Shown: piece after piece, positions 44,291 to 55,180 of the stretch
Position numbering within the stretch: the stretch's first letter is position 1
How the letters are laid out: each line of letters opens with the position of its first letter
NCBI RefSeq assembly: GCF_036588685.1
Contig: NC_086374.1
Span: forward strand, 91,754,059-91,818,058
Direction: 5' to 3'
Source of the DNA: Mytilus trossulus
Lineage: Eukaryota > Mollusca > Bivalvia > Mytilida > Mytilidae
Length of the DNA: 64,000 bases
Position numbers and translations under genes: made by a program
Notes under the pieces: model-generated
Seen by the model: only the letters and a program-made list of their open reading frames with translations
Database searches by the model: none
What the model was told of the DNA's origin: nothing

Positions 44291-44587
44291 GTAAAAGTTA
44301 AAGAATATAGTTACTTTGCCGACAACACGTGGAGCACAACCTTCCCACAGCTTGGATATTGAAAGAATGAGGATGTATCACATATACTTCCGCCAAAGAT
44401 ATCTACCAATGAGGTTATATAAGGATAAACTGTTTTAATAAAAGTTTAACTCCGTTTTCCGGAATCAATCTTGATTGATTCTTAATTTAATCACATCAAT
44501 AATACGTCATTTCGTGACGTCATTCATGCGTTATCAAACAAGTTCAAAACTGCCAACATAGCTAACGAAAATTTAATCAGCAGCAAC

Positions 44588-45563
44588 ATGAAGCCACCAA
44601 AAAGACAAAGAAAACCTAGGGGGATGACAAGGAAATCACTAAATAAAATGAAGAAAACACAAGGGACCCTACCAGAACAATCGGGAAGCACGGACAAGGA
44701 GACGGTACCATTCCAGTCCGTTCTAGGAAGTATTTCTGTGGCCAGTTGCAGTGACCAGCCTTAAATAGACCAAACCCCATTACCAAGCCATAACCCAGTA
44801 CCCAAACAACATATAGCTACTACCGGTATGTTTAACAATACAACAGGTTTTAGTGATTGTAATAGGAGTTATAAACATGGTCTTAATTTAGAGATCGTAC
44901 ACGAAAGTGTAACACCATTGTACAAATCAAGTGTGTTTGACTCTGTAGGTGATCATATACCGGTTAAAATTAGGAAAAGATTTGGGCCGGAGAATATATT
45001 GATTTAAATATTTCACTTAAATCTGCAAAAGATTTAGCCACAGACTTCCAGTTAAATGGCGATCTTTCAGTAAAAGGGAGGTTATTAACTATTACTCCAC
45101 AAAAACAGAGCACCATTACAAATTTGCACGTATGGACATCTGCATTCATCATCTTTATGGATAAAGATCTAGATAATGGACCAATAATTGTCAAGAGTTC
45201 CTGAAATACATGTTTAACAATCGACTAGCTTCATCTAGAGGGTATGGCTCAGGTTGGGCTATATATGACAAACAATTCCGCCTTCGTAAGACAAGATTTT
45301 CCACAAACGTCTTGGGCAGAGCTAGACATGGAACTGTGGGTTATGTACGTCTCTCCTCCTCCAAGATTTGCTAATTCAGATATTAATTCTTTTGGGGTCA
45401 TAAGGAATCAAAGTTTGTCCAAAATACTAAACCAGAACAAGTACAAAGACCCACGGCAGCATGCAAGAGCTGGTAGATGTTTTTATGGGGCAGTATGTAA
45501 ATTTGAACACAAATATTTCAGGTGCTCTGGAAACCACCCTATTGGGGCCTGCAAAAAGAGGTA
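44588..45563 (+). pseudogene. Ngaro/DIRS-like gag relic
   Basis: ATG at 44588 opens a basic N-terminus (KPPKRQRKPRG) that stops at 44763. Downstream frames hold a gag-like middle and, near 45474-45560, CFYGAVCKFEHKYFRC followed by GNHPIGACKK, a CCCH-like finger then a C..HP..C motif typical of this group. Several frameshifts. Confidence 0.65.
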
Positions 45564-45598
45564 AGGATCACGAGTTGTACTCTTTGGGATACTCCCCT

Positions 45599-45800
45599 AT
45601 TTGTGTGAATGAAGTAGAAGTATCTTTAAAATTTCATCCGTCTAAGGTAATAGCAAACGAACTAATACATGGTCTTCGATTTGGTTTAAAATTACAAAAT
45701 TCCGGTTCACGTTTACCTGTAAATGCAAACAATTCAAAAAGTTTGACTATTCATGAAGATCTTGTTAGAGAAAAAATAAATCAAGAGATTACTGTCGGTA
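45599..45800 (+). pseudogene. Reverse transcriptase relic, N-terminal part
   Basis: ELIHGLRFGL, SRLPVNANN and LVREKINQEITVG match the lead-in of Ngaro/DIRS-type RTs. The frame is cut at the target duplication GTA (45798-45800) and resumes at 48745. Confidence 0.75.
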
Positions 45801-46593
45801 TAGTGGAAGATATTAGCAAGCAAAATCGAGGGAATTGTGCAAATGATGATACAAGCATGAAAATTAGTACTAATCATCATTATTATTTACTTTTTGAGAA
45901 AAAACTGCTGGCCATAAAAAAAAAAAAAAATCAAGATGGCCACCACCTTTTCTAAAATGGCTGTTTTTTCCAGGTTTAAAATACCTATTTTTCTGAAAAA
46001 CATTTTCTTTTACCTTCTTTTAGAATAAAATATTATTTGATTTGGTGGCTACCTTCTTTTCATGTGACATATATACTAGAAAAGAATTTTTGGCATGTTC
46101 AGGGTGTGCGCATGCGCGAAAATTTTATAAAATTCACACAAAAACTATTCATTATATACTTAGCGCTTTTGGATTTTTGATGACGTTATGAATTTGTTTG
46201 ATACCATTTTTCAGGTTATGATACACATGCATTTAACAATTCAGTGCATGAGCAGACTATTTATAGACATAAAGAGAGATTTGCACGCACTATAAGGGCA
46301 CAATGATGTAAATCGTAGTTCATCTTGCAGATGAGGATTTGGATTGTGTAAACATATTTTTATCAACATTTCATTTTTCTAAACATCTAGGCTCTTCTGT
46401 TCAAGTTCGTGTAACTTTTATGATGCCACTGTTTGAAAACACGTCCTTTCAGGTGCAATGATCAAGCATTCATTGAATAAGGTGGTTAACTTTCTAAATC
46501 CCGGGTAACCATAATTATAGGGTCCCTAATTATAGCTGCAGATTAACCACTTTGGTATTGGCTAAGAAATTTTAGTGGAAACGACCAGATTTG

Positions 46594-48110
46594 TACGGAG
46601 AAGATAAGTTTATCGTTATGTTTGGTGGATTATCCATTACAATTACTTGTTTTAAAAGTCTGAGTGAAATATTGCGTGATAGTGGATGGACATGTGCACT
46701 CATTGAAGCCGATATTGCAACACCTAGAATGACAGATTCTTTTTATATATATTCAAATGTAATAAGAACAATAAACACGCACATCGATGATAGCATGCGT
46801 TTTGCTTGAATCGATAATGTCAACTTATAAACGAGAACACGCAGAACATATAACTCATGACTGTGACGTTTAAGTATTTGATCAACTGGTGTAAGTAAAG
46901 AGAGTCATTGCGACCACAGTTTCATTTCTGACGTTTAATTATGAATGTGCCCTCATTGAAGCCGATATTGCAACACCTAGAATGGCAGATTCTTTTTATA
47001 TATATTCAAATGTAATAAGAACTATAAACACGCACATCGATGAAAGCATGCGTTTTGCTTGAATCGATAATGTCAACTTATAAACGTAAACACGCAGAAC
47101 ATATAACTCATGACTGTGACGTTTAAGTATTCGATCAACTGGTGTAAGTAAAGAGAGTCATTGCGACCACAGTTTCATTTCTGACGTTCAATTATGAATG
47201 TGCCCTCATTGAAGCCGATATTGCAACACCTAGAATGCCAGATTCTTTATATATATATTCAAATGTAATAAGAACTATAAACACGCACATCGATGATAGC
47301 ATGCGTTTTGCTTAATTCGATTTTGTCAACTTATAAACGTGTACACGCAGAACATATAACTCATAACTGTAACGTTTAAGTATTTGATCAACTGGTGTAA
47401 GTAATGAAAGTCATTGCGACCACAGTTTCATTTCTGGCGTTCAATTATGAATTAAGAACTTCTTGTGATTTCGGTAGTACGCCCAATTCACAAGTCAGAT
47501 ATCGTACATTACAAACAGTCCATACTAAGCAGGATACGTATTTTGTTTGTCTTGACTATGTTGATTATGCTCGATGGTTACCGAGGGTGATCAATTTTCG
47601 AGGTATGGCATCCCTTCACGAACATCACCAACAGGTGGCAATTAAATTTGCAAGTGGTTATTTACTTTGCGTAAGACCAGATAGTTGTTTTCTTATATCA
47701 CAACTGATCATGCACAAACACAGAATAATGCAATTGTGAAGGGCGATGTTGGTGCCATACGTTTAACCGAATATCCCTTAGGACGACGGATGGTAGCTGG
47801 ACCAGAAATCAGTAGACCGGTATATGAATTTTAAAGATCTAGTGGTTTGAGTCATTCTATAGCAGATAAACGATATTACGAAGACTCTACAATACATTAT
47901 TAAAACACAGACATTGGCAACAAAGAAGCATTTGATGCATCATGTATTGCAACATCAACATTTGCTGTTAAGGAGGCACGATTTGAATCGTTTGCAAAAG
48001 AGCAGCGGCTTTATGATTCTATTCTGCCTACCAGAGGTTCTCAGCCGGATCACATCAAAAGAGAAGCATATCAAGTGAACATGTTTGGGCTCATCCGTAT
48101 TTGTGCATTC
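46594..48110 (+). pseudogene. Broken gene of an animal family of unknown function, inside the transposon
   Basis: Fragments in several frames: GEDKFIVMFGGL then DSGWTCALIEADIA (46594-46800), YARWLPRVINF (about 47570-47605), HAQTQNNAIVKGDVGAI and RRMVAGPEISRPVYEF (47712-47834), then further weak similarity to about 48110. I recognise this string set from large multi-copy proteins of molluscs and cnidarians with no assigned function. The middle is disrupted by a 253-bp triplication and by stops. Because it lies between transposon ends it may be the transposon's own former gene. Confidence 0.6.
46694..47455 (+). repeat. Three tandem units of 253 bp
   Basis: CATTGAAGCCGATATTGCAA recurs at 46701, 46954 and 47207. 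Each unit runs through AGCATGCGTTTTGCTT, ACGCAGAACATATAACTCAT and GCGACCACAGTTTCATTTCT. Units are about 95% alike, so the triplication is recent compared with the gene decay. Confidence 0.95.
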
Positions 48111-48744
48111 GACAGGTTATTGTACCAAGTCATGAACACTCGATTTGGAAAAAAAACAAAACAATGACAGTTGGAAACCAAAATGGATTTCTTTGGCTGC
48201 TGTTGCATCCGTGTGTTAGGATTTTTAAAAAATGCAAATGCAAGACACCAAGCTGTGTGGGTAACTGTAAATGCTACCGTTCTTGTATTCCTTGTACAGG
48301 TGTGTGTATTGGTCACTGTCAGATATTTATAAGGTATTCAACCTGTATATTAATGCATTTGAACCGGACAAAGACCGTGATATCTCTTGTTAAGTTGATA
48401 GAAATGATAAAATTGACATTTTCCACGTTGTTGCCGCCATTTTGGAACCGGAAGTCACTTGTTTCTTCATGTATGTATTGTTTTATCGCACTTTACGAAT
48501 TTTAATTGAAGTTTTATCAAAACATACAATAGATTATCCATATAAAACAGCTTTACAAGGAATTACGAAATGTAGCCAATTGGATATGACGCCATTTCAA
48601 TATGGGCGGTGGCCATTTTGAAAAAAAATAAAAACTTTGATGGCCAGCAGCGGATTTTTTTTAATTATCATTTAGTCAAACTATATACCAAATTTCATGC
48701 TTGTATCACGATTTGCACAATTAAGTCCATAATATCTCCCACTA

Positions 48745-49410
48745 GTAGAATGGCCGGTCCTTTTGACCACCAACCTTTGCCAACTCGACGCATTTCTCCT
48801 ATATTTTTGGCCGAAAAGAAGAACGGAGAATACCGTTTAATTCATAATCTTTCATATCCCCTACATAACTCTGTGAATGACTTTATAGATGAGAAATATT
48901 GCTCGGTGCAGTATTCGGGAATTGACGACGCTGTTCGTTTGGTCCAAAATATAGGAATGGCCGGAAAACTTTCAAAGTCCGACGTTAAAAGTCAGTTCGG
49001 TTATTAAGGGTTTCACCTTCTGATTTTGACCAGTTGGGTTTCATTTTTGATGTTAAATATTATTTTGATCGTTGTTTACCACAGGCAGCCTCAATAAGCT
49101 GTTCGCTCTTTGAAAAGTTCTCAACATTTATTGGGTTACGGAACTTACTAGTGGAAATTCAAATATACTTCACTACCTAGACGATTTCTTTTTTGAAGGT
49201 AAAGCAAATAGTTCAAGTTGCCAGGAAACACTTGAAACTTTTAAGAAATTTGTTCAGATTGTGGGGTTTCATTAGCCGAAGACAAAACCGTTTAACCCAT
49301 AGAAATTTTGACCTTTTTAGGTATTGAATTTGATACATTAAAAATGGAAATAAGGCTCCCTGGGGAAAAACTGACTAATTTAAAACAAACTTTGCAGCTG
49401 TTTCAAAAAA
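48745..49410 (+). pseudogene. Reverse transcriptase relic, catalytic part
   Basis: MAGPFDHQPLP, PIFLAEKKNGEYRLIHNLSY and KLSKSDVKSQF belong to the RT fingers and palm. HYLDDFFFEG (about 49171-49200) holds the YxDD active site. A stop at 49004-49006 and later frameshifts break the frame. Confidence 0.85.
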
Positions 49411-49649
49411 GGTAACCTTGCGCCAGTTACAGTTCCTGATCGGTTTGTTTAACTTTGCATGCCAAGTTATTGCCCCTGGAAGGGCTTTTTGCCGAAGATT
49501 GATTGATGCTACTTGTAACATAAGAAAAGCACACCACAGGGTACGGGTATCATGTAATATTCGCGAGGACATTAAAATTTGGACATCTTTTTTAGAGCAA
49601 TATAATGGAGTTACGGTCATGATTGATAGTTTATGGACTTCCAACGATA

Positions 49650-50060
49650 TGTTTGAACTGTTTACAGACAGTGCCGGGGGTCAAAACAAAGGTTTTGGCA
49701 TTTACTTTCAGGGAAAATGGGCACAAAGTTGTTAGCCAAAAGAATGGGCAGAACATGATTAATTGAAGGACATTACTTACTTGGAACTTTTCTCAGTTGT
49801 TATATCACTTCATATATGGGGAATACATCTTAAAAACAAAAGAATCATTTTCTATGTGGATAATCAGGCCGTTGTTACTATCATAAACAAGAGAGTTATG
49901 TCCCTTATCAGGAATCTAGTTTTTTCCACATTAAAATATAATATCGTTTTAAAAGCAGAACACATTCCTGGTAAAATAAATACCATAGCCGATTCATTAT
50001 CCCGTTGTCATTTTCAGCGTTTCAGAAACCTTTGCCCAGAAGCAGATCAGTACAGAACAG
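49650..50060 (+). pseudogene. RNase H relic of the YR element
   Basis: LFTDSAGGQNKGFGIYFQGKW opens the RNase H fold with its first aspartate. TYLELFSVVISL holds the Glu, FYVDNQAVVTIIN the second Asp, and HIPGKINTIADSLSR the end region. A stop lies between the first and second motifs. Confidence 0.85.
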
Positions 50061-50121
50061 CAATTACAGACCACCATTGGACGTTTTTGAAATTGAATTA
50101 AATCATCTTCTTACCAGTTCT

Positions 50122-51000
50122 ATGGCACAAAAAACCTGGAAAACATACAATACGGCAATCGAATCCTTTAAAAACTTTCGATCAGCATACAACTTACATG
50201 ATATTTGGCCAGCCCCTCTTAGCGATTTAATATTTTTACATTGCCTTCCTTTCATTCAAGGGTCTGTCAGCCTCTACTGTCTTAACATATATGTCAGGAA
50301 TAAGTTATCAACATAAGATTCAAGACTTAACAGATAGTACAAAATCCTTTTTAGTATGAAAAACATTAGAAGGTTTAGAAAGGTCAAATAAAATAAACCC
50401 CGATTCGCGGGTACCAATTTCAATTGATTTATTACGGAAATCAATCAGGTCACTTCAACATGTCCGTTTTGAATCCGTATGAATCCGCCATGTTTGCTTC
50501 AACTTTTAGTCTAAGTTTTTTCGCTTTACTTCGCGTGGGTGAGATAGCTGCGGAAAGTAAAACTGATTTAGGGGCACATGTGATACAAATATCTGACGTT
50601 TCAATTGTCAAATTTAACCACAAAAAAGAGCTTCGTCTGTGTATACGTAGTTCCAAAACAGATCAACTACACTCTTCTTAAACTTTGATTATTAGTGAGC
50701 AAATCGACAAATCTGTGTGTCCCATTCACTTACTAAAGAATTTTTTACAAATCCTATATCCTTCGTCCGGGAGTAATTTATACATACATTTTGATGGATC
50801 AAGTCTCATCCGTTATCAATTTTCGTCTATTTTACAAAAGAGTTTGTCATTCTCTGAAATCAATGGACATTTCAGAGCACATTCTTTCAGAATCAGGGGA
50901 GCAACTGAAGCAAAAAGGCTAGGAGTAGATGACGAAACATTAAAGAAATTGGGTCGTTGGACATCGGATGCTTACACAAAATACATTCGTTTGAACATTT
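50122..51000 (+). pseudogene. Tyrosine recombinase relic
   Basis: The N-terminal core-binding part starts SSMAQKTWKTYNTAI. FFALLRVGEIA gives the first catalytic Arg; HSFRIRGATEA gives H-x-x-R; LGRWTSDAYTKYIRL gives the Trp and the nucleophilic Tyr. This family of enzymes joins a circular cDNA to the genome instead of an integrase. Stops and frame changes at about 50316 and 50681 split it into three pieces, though all catalytic residues remain readable. Confidence 0.88.
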
Positions 51001-51065
51001 AAACCTATAGGCTATACTTTTTAAACAGCAATAGCTTATTAAAATAATACATACATCAATTGCAG

Positions 51066-51657
51066 GTGTCAAAACAATTTGGTTAATAGGATCATTCATA
51101 GAATATTGGGCCAATAAAGCAGCTTCATCAATACCTAGGGGACTTCAACTTGGCCTACATAATACAGGTGCTCATATGGTTTGGATTGGTCAAAGGGGTA
51201 TGAAATGGGTGATTTAAAAAGAGCCTTTGAACATAGGTTGCTTAACCGCCCCTTCCGAGTTTCCTTGTTATTCAACTTGGGTCTAATGATCTGGGTATAT
51301 TGACATCAGAGAAATTATTCAGTGATATAGAATGTGACCTGCTTCGGTTACATGCATTGTATCCAGCTTTATAAATAATATAGTCAGACATATTAATGAG
51401 ACGGTACTGGCACAATGCCACTTGTGGTCTAGCTATTGAAAAGGGTCGTAAACGAGTAAACCTCCGGGTCAAAAAACTTAGTTCTGAGCATCGGTGGATG
51501 TGCAATCAGGCACAGTAACATACGTGCTAAAGAAAGTAATTTATTTAGATATGACGGAACACATTTATCAAAGATTGGTAATGATATTTATCTAAATAAT
51601 TTACAAGGAGCACTTGAAAAGTTCACGACATCCGAAGGACCAGCTGTTTTTCCTCAG
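51066..51657 (+). pseudogene. SGNH-like hydrolase relic of the YR element
   Basis: Pieces in three frames: TIWLIGSFIEYW with PRGLQLGL (candidate block I Ser, 51070-51160), LVIQLGSNDLGIL (block III GxND, about 51264-51302), and [15 protein letters not shown] (block V Asp and His, about 51540-51590), ending in TAA at 51658-51660. SGNH/GDSL hydrolases use these blocks for ester cleavage. Hydrolase ORFs of this type are known from Ngaro-group elements. Its role in the element is unknown. Confidence 0.75.
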
Positions 51658-51660
51658 TAA

Positions 51661-52347
51661 AATTGATATTATTATGAGAATTGTCATAAATTTAGATTAT
51701 TTAAATAACAAGTGAAACTCGGTCGTGAATTTAAAAGGGCACCAATCAGTTTAATTTTGGGTTGTTTCAGGGGTAATTTGTTTGGCAGTGAGTGGCTATG
51801 CCCCACTCATTTGGCGGGATATGGCAAGATGAAAATGGAACATGTCCCCACATTGTACGCTAGCTTTTATTTGGGGTTATATTCTTCTGTGTTCCCAGAG
51901 AGATTAGATTGGGTCTTCTTTAAATGTTCCAAAGAGACCGGTTCCTGAATTGGTCCCAGTTTGGAACTTAAGGTGTTCTCTTTGAATTTTATAATAAATA
52001 AGCTGCAATGGAAACCAACGAGTTCGTGGGGGGAATATTTGCTACGTATCGGGGTTCATTTTTCATACGATCTCTCTTTTTAGCATTTAACGTAGAGGAT
52101 TACAGCTTTCGTTGCCTACCAGTGAAGCACAGGCTTGCCAAAAATAATTGTTCAGCGGTCATTCCAAATTCTTTGTTGATTATTATATTTATCTTTGAAA
52201 AAAAGGAGCCGGTTTTACATTTCACACATACTATTATGGTAAATAATGGGTTTGATTGCACATGACCAAAATAATTAAGAAGAAAGCAAAAATTGGTTGA
52301 TCGCCAATGAGACATGTATATAATATGGAGCAGTTCGAACCTTTGAT
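51661..52347. other. Probable 3' region of the YR element and junction with the TRIM-like relic
   Basis: Contains two short open frames without recognised domains. Similarity to the TRIM-like paralog begins abruptly at about 52348, so a boundary lies between. No terminal repeat was found by eye. Confidence 0.45.
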
Positions 52348-54162
52348 TAAATGGTAAAAAGCTTGATTTATACTGCAAGAATCACGGTATTGCGATATGC
52401 GTTGTCTGCTTTCCGTCTGCACATAAAACATGTTCCTCTTCTGATGTTATCTCCATTGACGAAGCATCTTAAAACGCTACACAATCAACTGCACTCTCAG
52501 ACGTAGAAGAAACAATCTCAAAAACTTTAGACGACGTCAAGTATTATATAAACGACCGAGAAACGGCCTTGAAAAATGTGGACAAGGAAGAACAAACAAT
52601 TAGAAAAACAATTGCAGACACACGATAGAGTCTGAACAAATACTTAGATGAACTCGAGAAAAAACTGCTTCTAGATTTGAAATCCAAACATGAATACTGT
52701 AAATCTTGATCAAATAAAGCAAATAGAGTTAGAAAACCTGAGAGGACAAACACTTAAAATGAAACGCTTTTCGTCTGAGCTGCAAGTGTTTCTAGGAACG
52801 CGTGAATTAAATAAAAAGGACAACAGAACACTTTCAAAGAAGATATAAAAGATCATAAGAATAACAGGAGGGAAATAGAGATTCATCCCGTGCTAGGGTC
52901 CATGATGAAGGAGGTGAAACAGTTTGGAGAAATAAAGATTATTGATAATAAAGCCGGCCTTGAATTAATAAAATTAACGGTACCAATTTTCTTGCACCAG
53001 ATGCGCATTTCGACAATACGTGGCTCTTCAATGATGCTCGTGGCCAACATATTTGAAATCTAAAGCTTATATAAAAGATGAAGAGCTATAATCCAAAAGG
53101 TCCAAAAAGTATAGCCAAATCCGTGAAAGGAATCAGAGCTTTGCATGAGGGAGATACATTCCTTGATTTATAATAATTTCCAATATTTTGTAACAGCAAA
53201 TTTTAAGAACACAAAAAATACGTATATTCATGCCAGTGCCGAAGTACTGGCTACTAGGCTGGTGATACCCTCGGGGACTAATAGTCTACTAGCAGAGGCA
53301 TCGACCCAGTGGTAGTAATAAAATTAACGGTAGCAATTAAAAGATGCAAAGATTGACCAGGCTCAGACACAGATACATGGATCAATGCAAACGGTTTGTA
53401 AGGCCAGTATGCAGCTGAAACAGAAGTTTATATAAACGAATCAGAAAAAACAATATCTGCCTGAATCATTACATCTGATCACGACAGAATGATAATGGCA
53501 GACTTTTATGGAAGTGGTGAGTTAATGAAATACAATAACAATGGAAAATATATATTCGTGACATTCTTGTCTGCGATAAACCGTATGATATTACAGCAAT
53601 AGATAACGACCATATCGCTGTTACGTATCCACGAGGAAAATATCTGGAGATTATAAACACTAAGAATGATAGCAAAAGGAAGAAGGTACTTTGTAGTGTG
53701 AACTCGTGGGGAATATCTTACCAGGACCGGAAACTGTATCTAGTTGTAAACCATACGTGCATAGAAGTAATGGACTTAAGTGGACTGAAATTTAAAACAA
53801 TCGTTATCGACATTTCACCGGGCGTGTTTAATATAACAACGACCAGGGACCGGATATCCTATACAGATTTTAACAATATAGTACACTGCTGTAACATGAC
53901 GGGGGAAAACATCTGGGTTTACAAGGATCAGTCTTTTAGCCATCCGAGAGGTATATCAGTGGATAGTAGTCAGAATGTATTTGTTATTGGTACACTCTCT
54001 CACAATCTGGTACTCATACAACATGATGGGAAAGACAGTAAGGTCTTACTTACTGATCGTGATGGACTTCATAATCCAAAAGCAGTGTATTACAACAAAG
54101 AAAAGAACATTGTCTGTTTGGGATACAAGGAGGGAAGCATTGCAACATACAAAGTTATGTAA
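52348..54162 (+). pseudogene. TRIM-like pseudogene (paralog of 32388-34067)
   Basis: Begins inside B-box2 (KKLDLYCKNHGIAICVVC), so B-box1 and the start codon are missing. It has TAA in place of a Lys codon near 52470, TAG near 52626, a deletion near 52710, a 367-bp repeat insertion at 52968-53334 and more frameshifts near 53430-53560. The last 154 codons (53698-54162) are open and well conserved (GVFNITTTRD, HPRGISVD, IQHDGKDSKVLLTD). Similarity also continues into the 3' flank (CAACATGACGCTCACATACA), so a genomic block was duplicated. The open tail could still be translated only from an internal start, which I consider unlikely to matter. Confidence 0.9.
52968..53334 (+). mobile_element. SINE/MITE-like insertion in the TRIM-like pseudogene
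   Basis: The paralog reads CTTGAATTAAAAGATG without a break; here 367 bp interrupts it, flanked by AATTA (52963-52967 and 53335-53339). ATAAAATTAACGGTA occurs at both tips. Inside are CACCAGATGCGCATTTCGAC and AGAGCTATAATCC, a distant relative of family B. Confidence 0.85.
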
Positions 54163-54514
54163 AATAAACAAACAAAAAAGACGAAATTACTGATTGCTAC
54201 ATGTATGTTGTTCACAAAGAAGTTATACATTGTCTATGATTTTATTATTAAATTATAATAGTTACAATAATGTACTGTCTCTTTCAACATTAACTCCTGA
54301 TAACCATTTAAAAGTGAATTACTGGTACAACAAAACTGTTTACTGATTCATGACGCTGTACTAGAAATACACTGCCCTCTTAGTTTAATGAATGTTTGGA
54401 TTCTCTTTGAATTATTTGATGGGCAACATGACGCTCACATACATAAACATTTCACAATTATTTTATAATACATTTACACATAATCGTTGGAACAAAATTG
54501 TTTATGGATATGAG

Positions 54515-54715
54515 TGGTATGAGGGGTATGAGTGCCAATGAGACAACTCTCCATTCAAATGTCAAGCCACAATTTGTAAAAGTAAACCATTATAGGTCAA
54601 GGAACGGCCTTTAACACGGAGCCTGGGGTCAGATCAAACAGAAAGCCATAATGGACCCCTTAAATGAATAATGTAAAACCATTAAAACAGGAAAACCAAA
54701 GGTCTACTCTATATA
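54515..54715 (-). repeat. Dispersed repeat family C, partial inverted copy
   Basis: GAGTGCCAATGAGACAACTC, AAACCATTATAGGTCAAGGA, GTAAAACCATTAAAACAGG. It ends where the 20096-type element begins (54718). Confidence 0.75.
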
Positions 54716-54717
54716 AA

Positions 54718-55180
54718 ACTAGAGACTCTAAAGAGCCTGTGTCGTTCACCTTGGTCTACTAGTATGTGCATATTAAACAAAGAACACAGACGGATTCATG
54801 ACAAAATTGGGTTTTGGTGTTGGTGAAGTGTTTGTTGATCTTACATTATTGAAAAATCTTGCTGCTTACAATTATCTCTACCTATAAAGAAATTGGCCCA
54901 GAAGTGAGTGGAGAATATTTTGTAAAAATTTACAAAATTTATGAAAATTCTCTATCTATGATAATATTCAAGATAATAACTAAAAACAGCAAAATTTGGA
55001 ATATCATATGAAAATCCATGGAAATCCAGACACAGAAAAAAAATTTAACAAACAAAAAAATCATTTTCCAACAAAATTAAATATGAATCACAGTTTTCCC
55101 CAAGACTAGCAGACAGACGAAAAAGTGACAACTATAGGGTTCCTGCATGCTCGATGTACAGGGCCCCAGTAAGGGTAAGG
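54718..55180 (+). repeat. Partial copy of the 20096-21944 element
   Basis: CTAGAGACTCTAAAGAGCCT, TCACCTTGGTCTAC, TTCATGACAAAATTG and GTAAAAATTTACAAAATTTA match the left half; the right half is lost. Confidence 0.75.

Larger units (their letters stand above)
42176..44425 (+). repeat. Direct repeats of about 72 bp flanking a 2.1-kb segment
   Basis: CTTGGATATT-AA-GAATGA-GATGTATCAC then ATATACTTCCGCCAAAGATA and CTACCAATGAGGTTATA occur at about 42178-42250 and again at about 44351-44420. The 2.1 kb between has no recognised gene. They could be the terminal or split repeats of a retroelement (the second copy lies just upstream of the gag relic at 44588) or a simple duplication. Confidence 0.6.
45801..48744. 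mobile_element. 2.9-kb DNA transposon with about 155-bp terminal inverted repeats
   Basis: The left end TAGTGGAAGATATTA is mirrored by the right end TAATATCTCCCACTA. Similarity continues inwards: AATTGTGCAAAT..TGATACAAGCATGAAA at the left, and its reverse complement at about 48690-48735. CTGCTGGCCAT and an AAGATGGCCACC-type block follow on both sides. The target duplication is GTA (45798-45800 and 48745-48747). Removing it restores the RT reading frame across the junction, proving an insertion. A 3-bp duplication occurs in PIF/Harbinger and CACTA groups; the tips match neither cleanly. Confidence 0.85.
44588..51660 (+). mobile_element. Decayed tyrosine-recombinase retrotransposon (Ngaro/DIRS-like), split by a DNA transposon
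   Basis: In order: gag relic with CCCH/CCHC-like fingers (44588-45563), RT start (45599-45800), a 2.9-kb inserted transposon, RT remainder (48745-49410), RNase H (49650-50060), tyrosine recombinase (50122-51000) and an SGNH-like hydrolase (51066-51657). The order RT-RH-YR, with a hydrolase and no methyltransferase seen, fits the Ngaro group better than DIRS1. Stops and frameshifts occur in every module. Outer boundaries and split direct repeats were not identified; 51660-52300 is probably its 3' region. Confidence 0.85.

Noticed and set aside
48101-48505. 134-aa Cys-containing open frame
   Set aside because: It lies in the right half of the DNA transposon after the relic gene; cysteines form no recognised pattern.
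45801-48744. Assignment of the nested transposon to the CACTA superfamily
   Set aside because: The 3-bp duplication fits, but the left tip is TAGTGG rather than CACTA, so the orientation of the motif is wrong.
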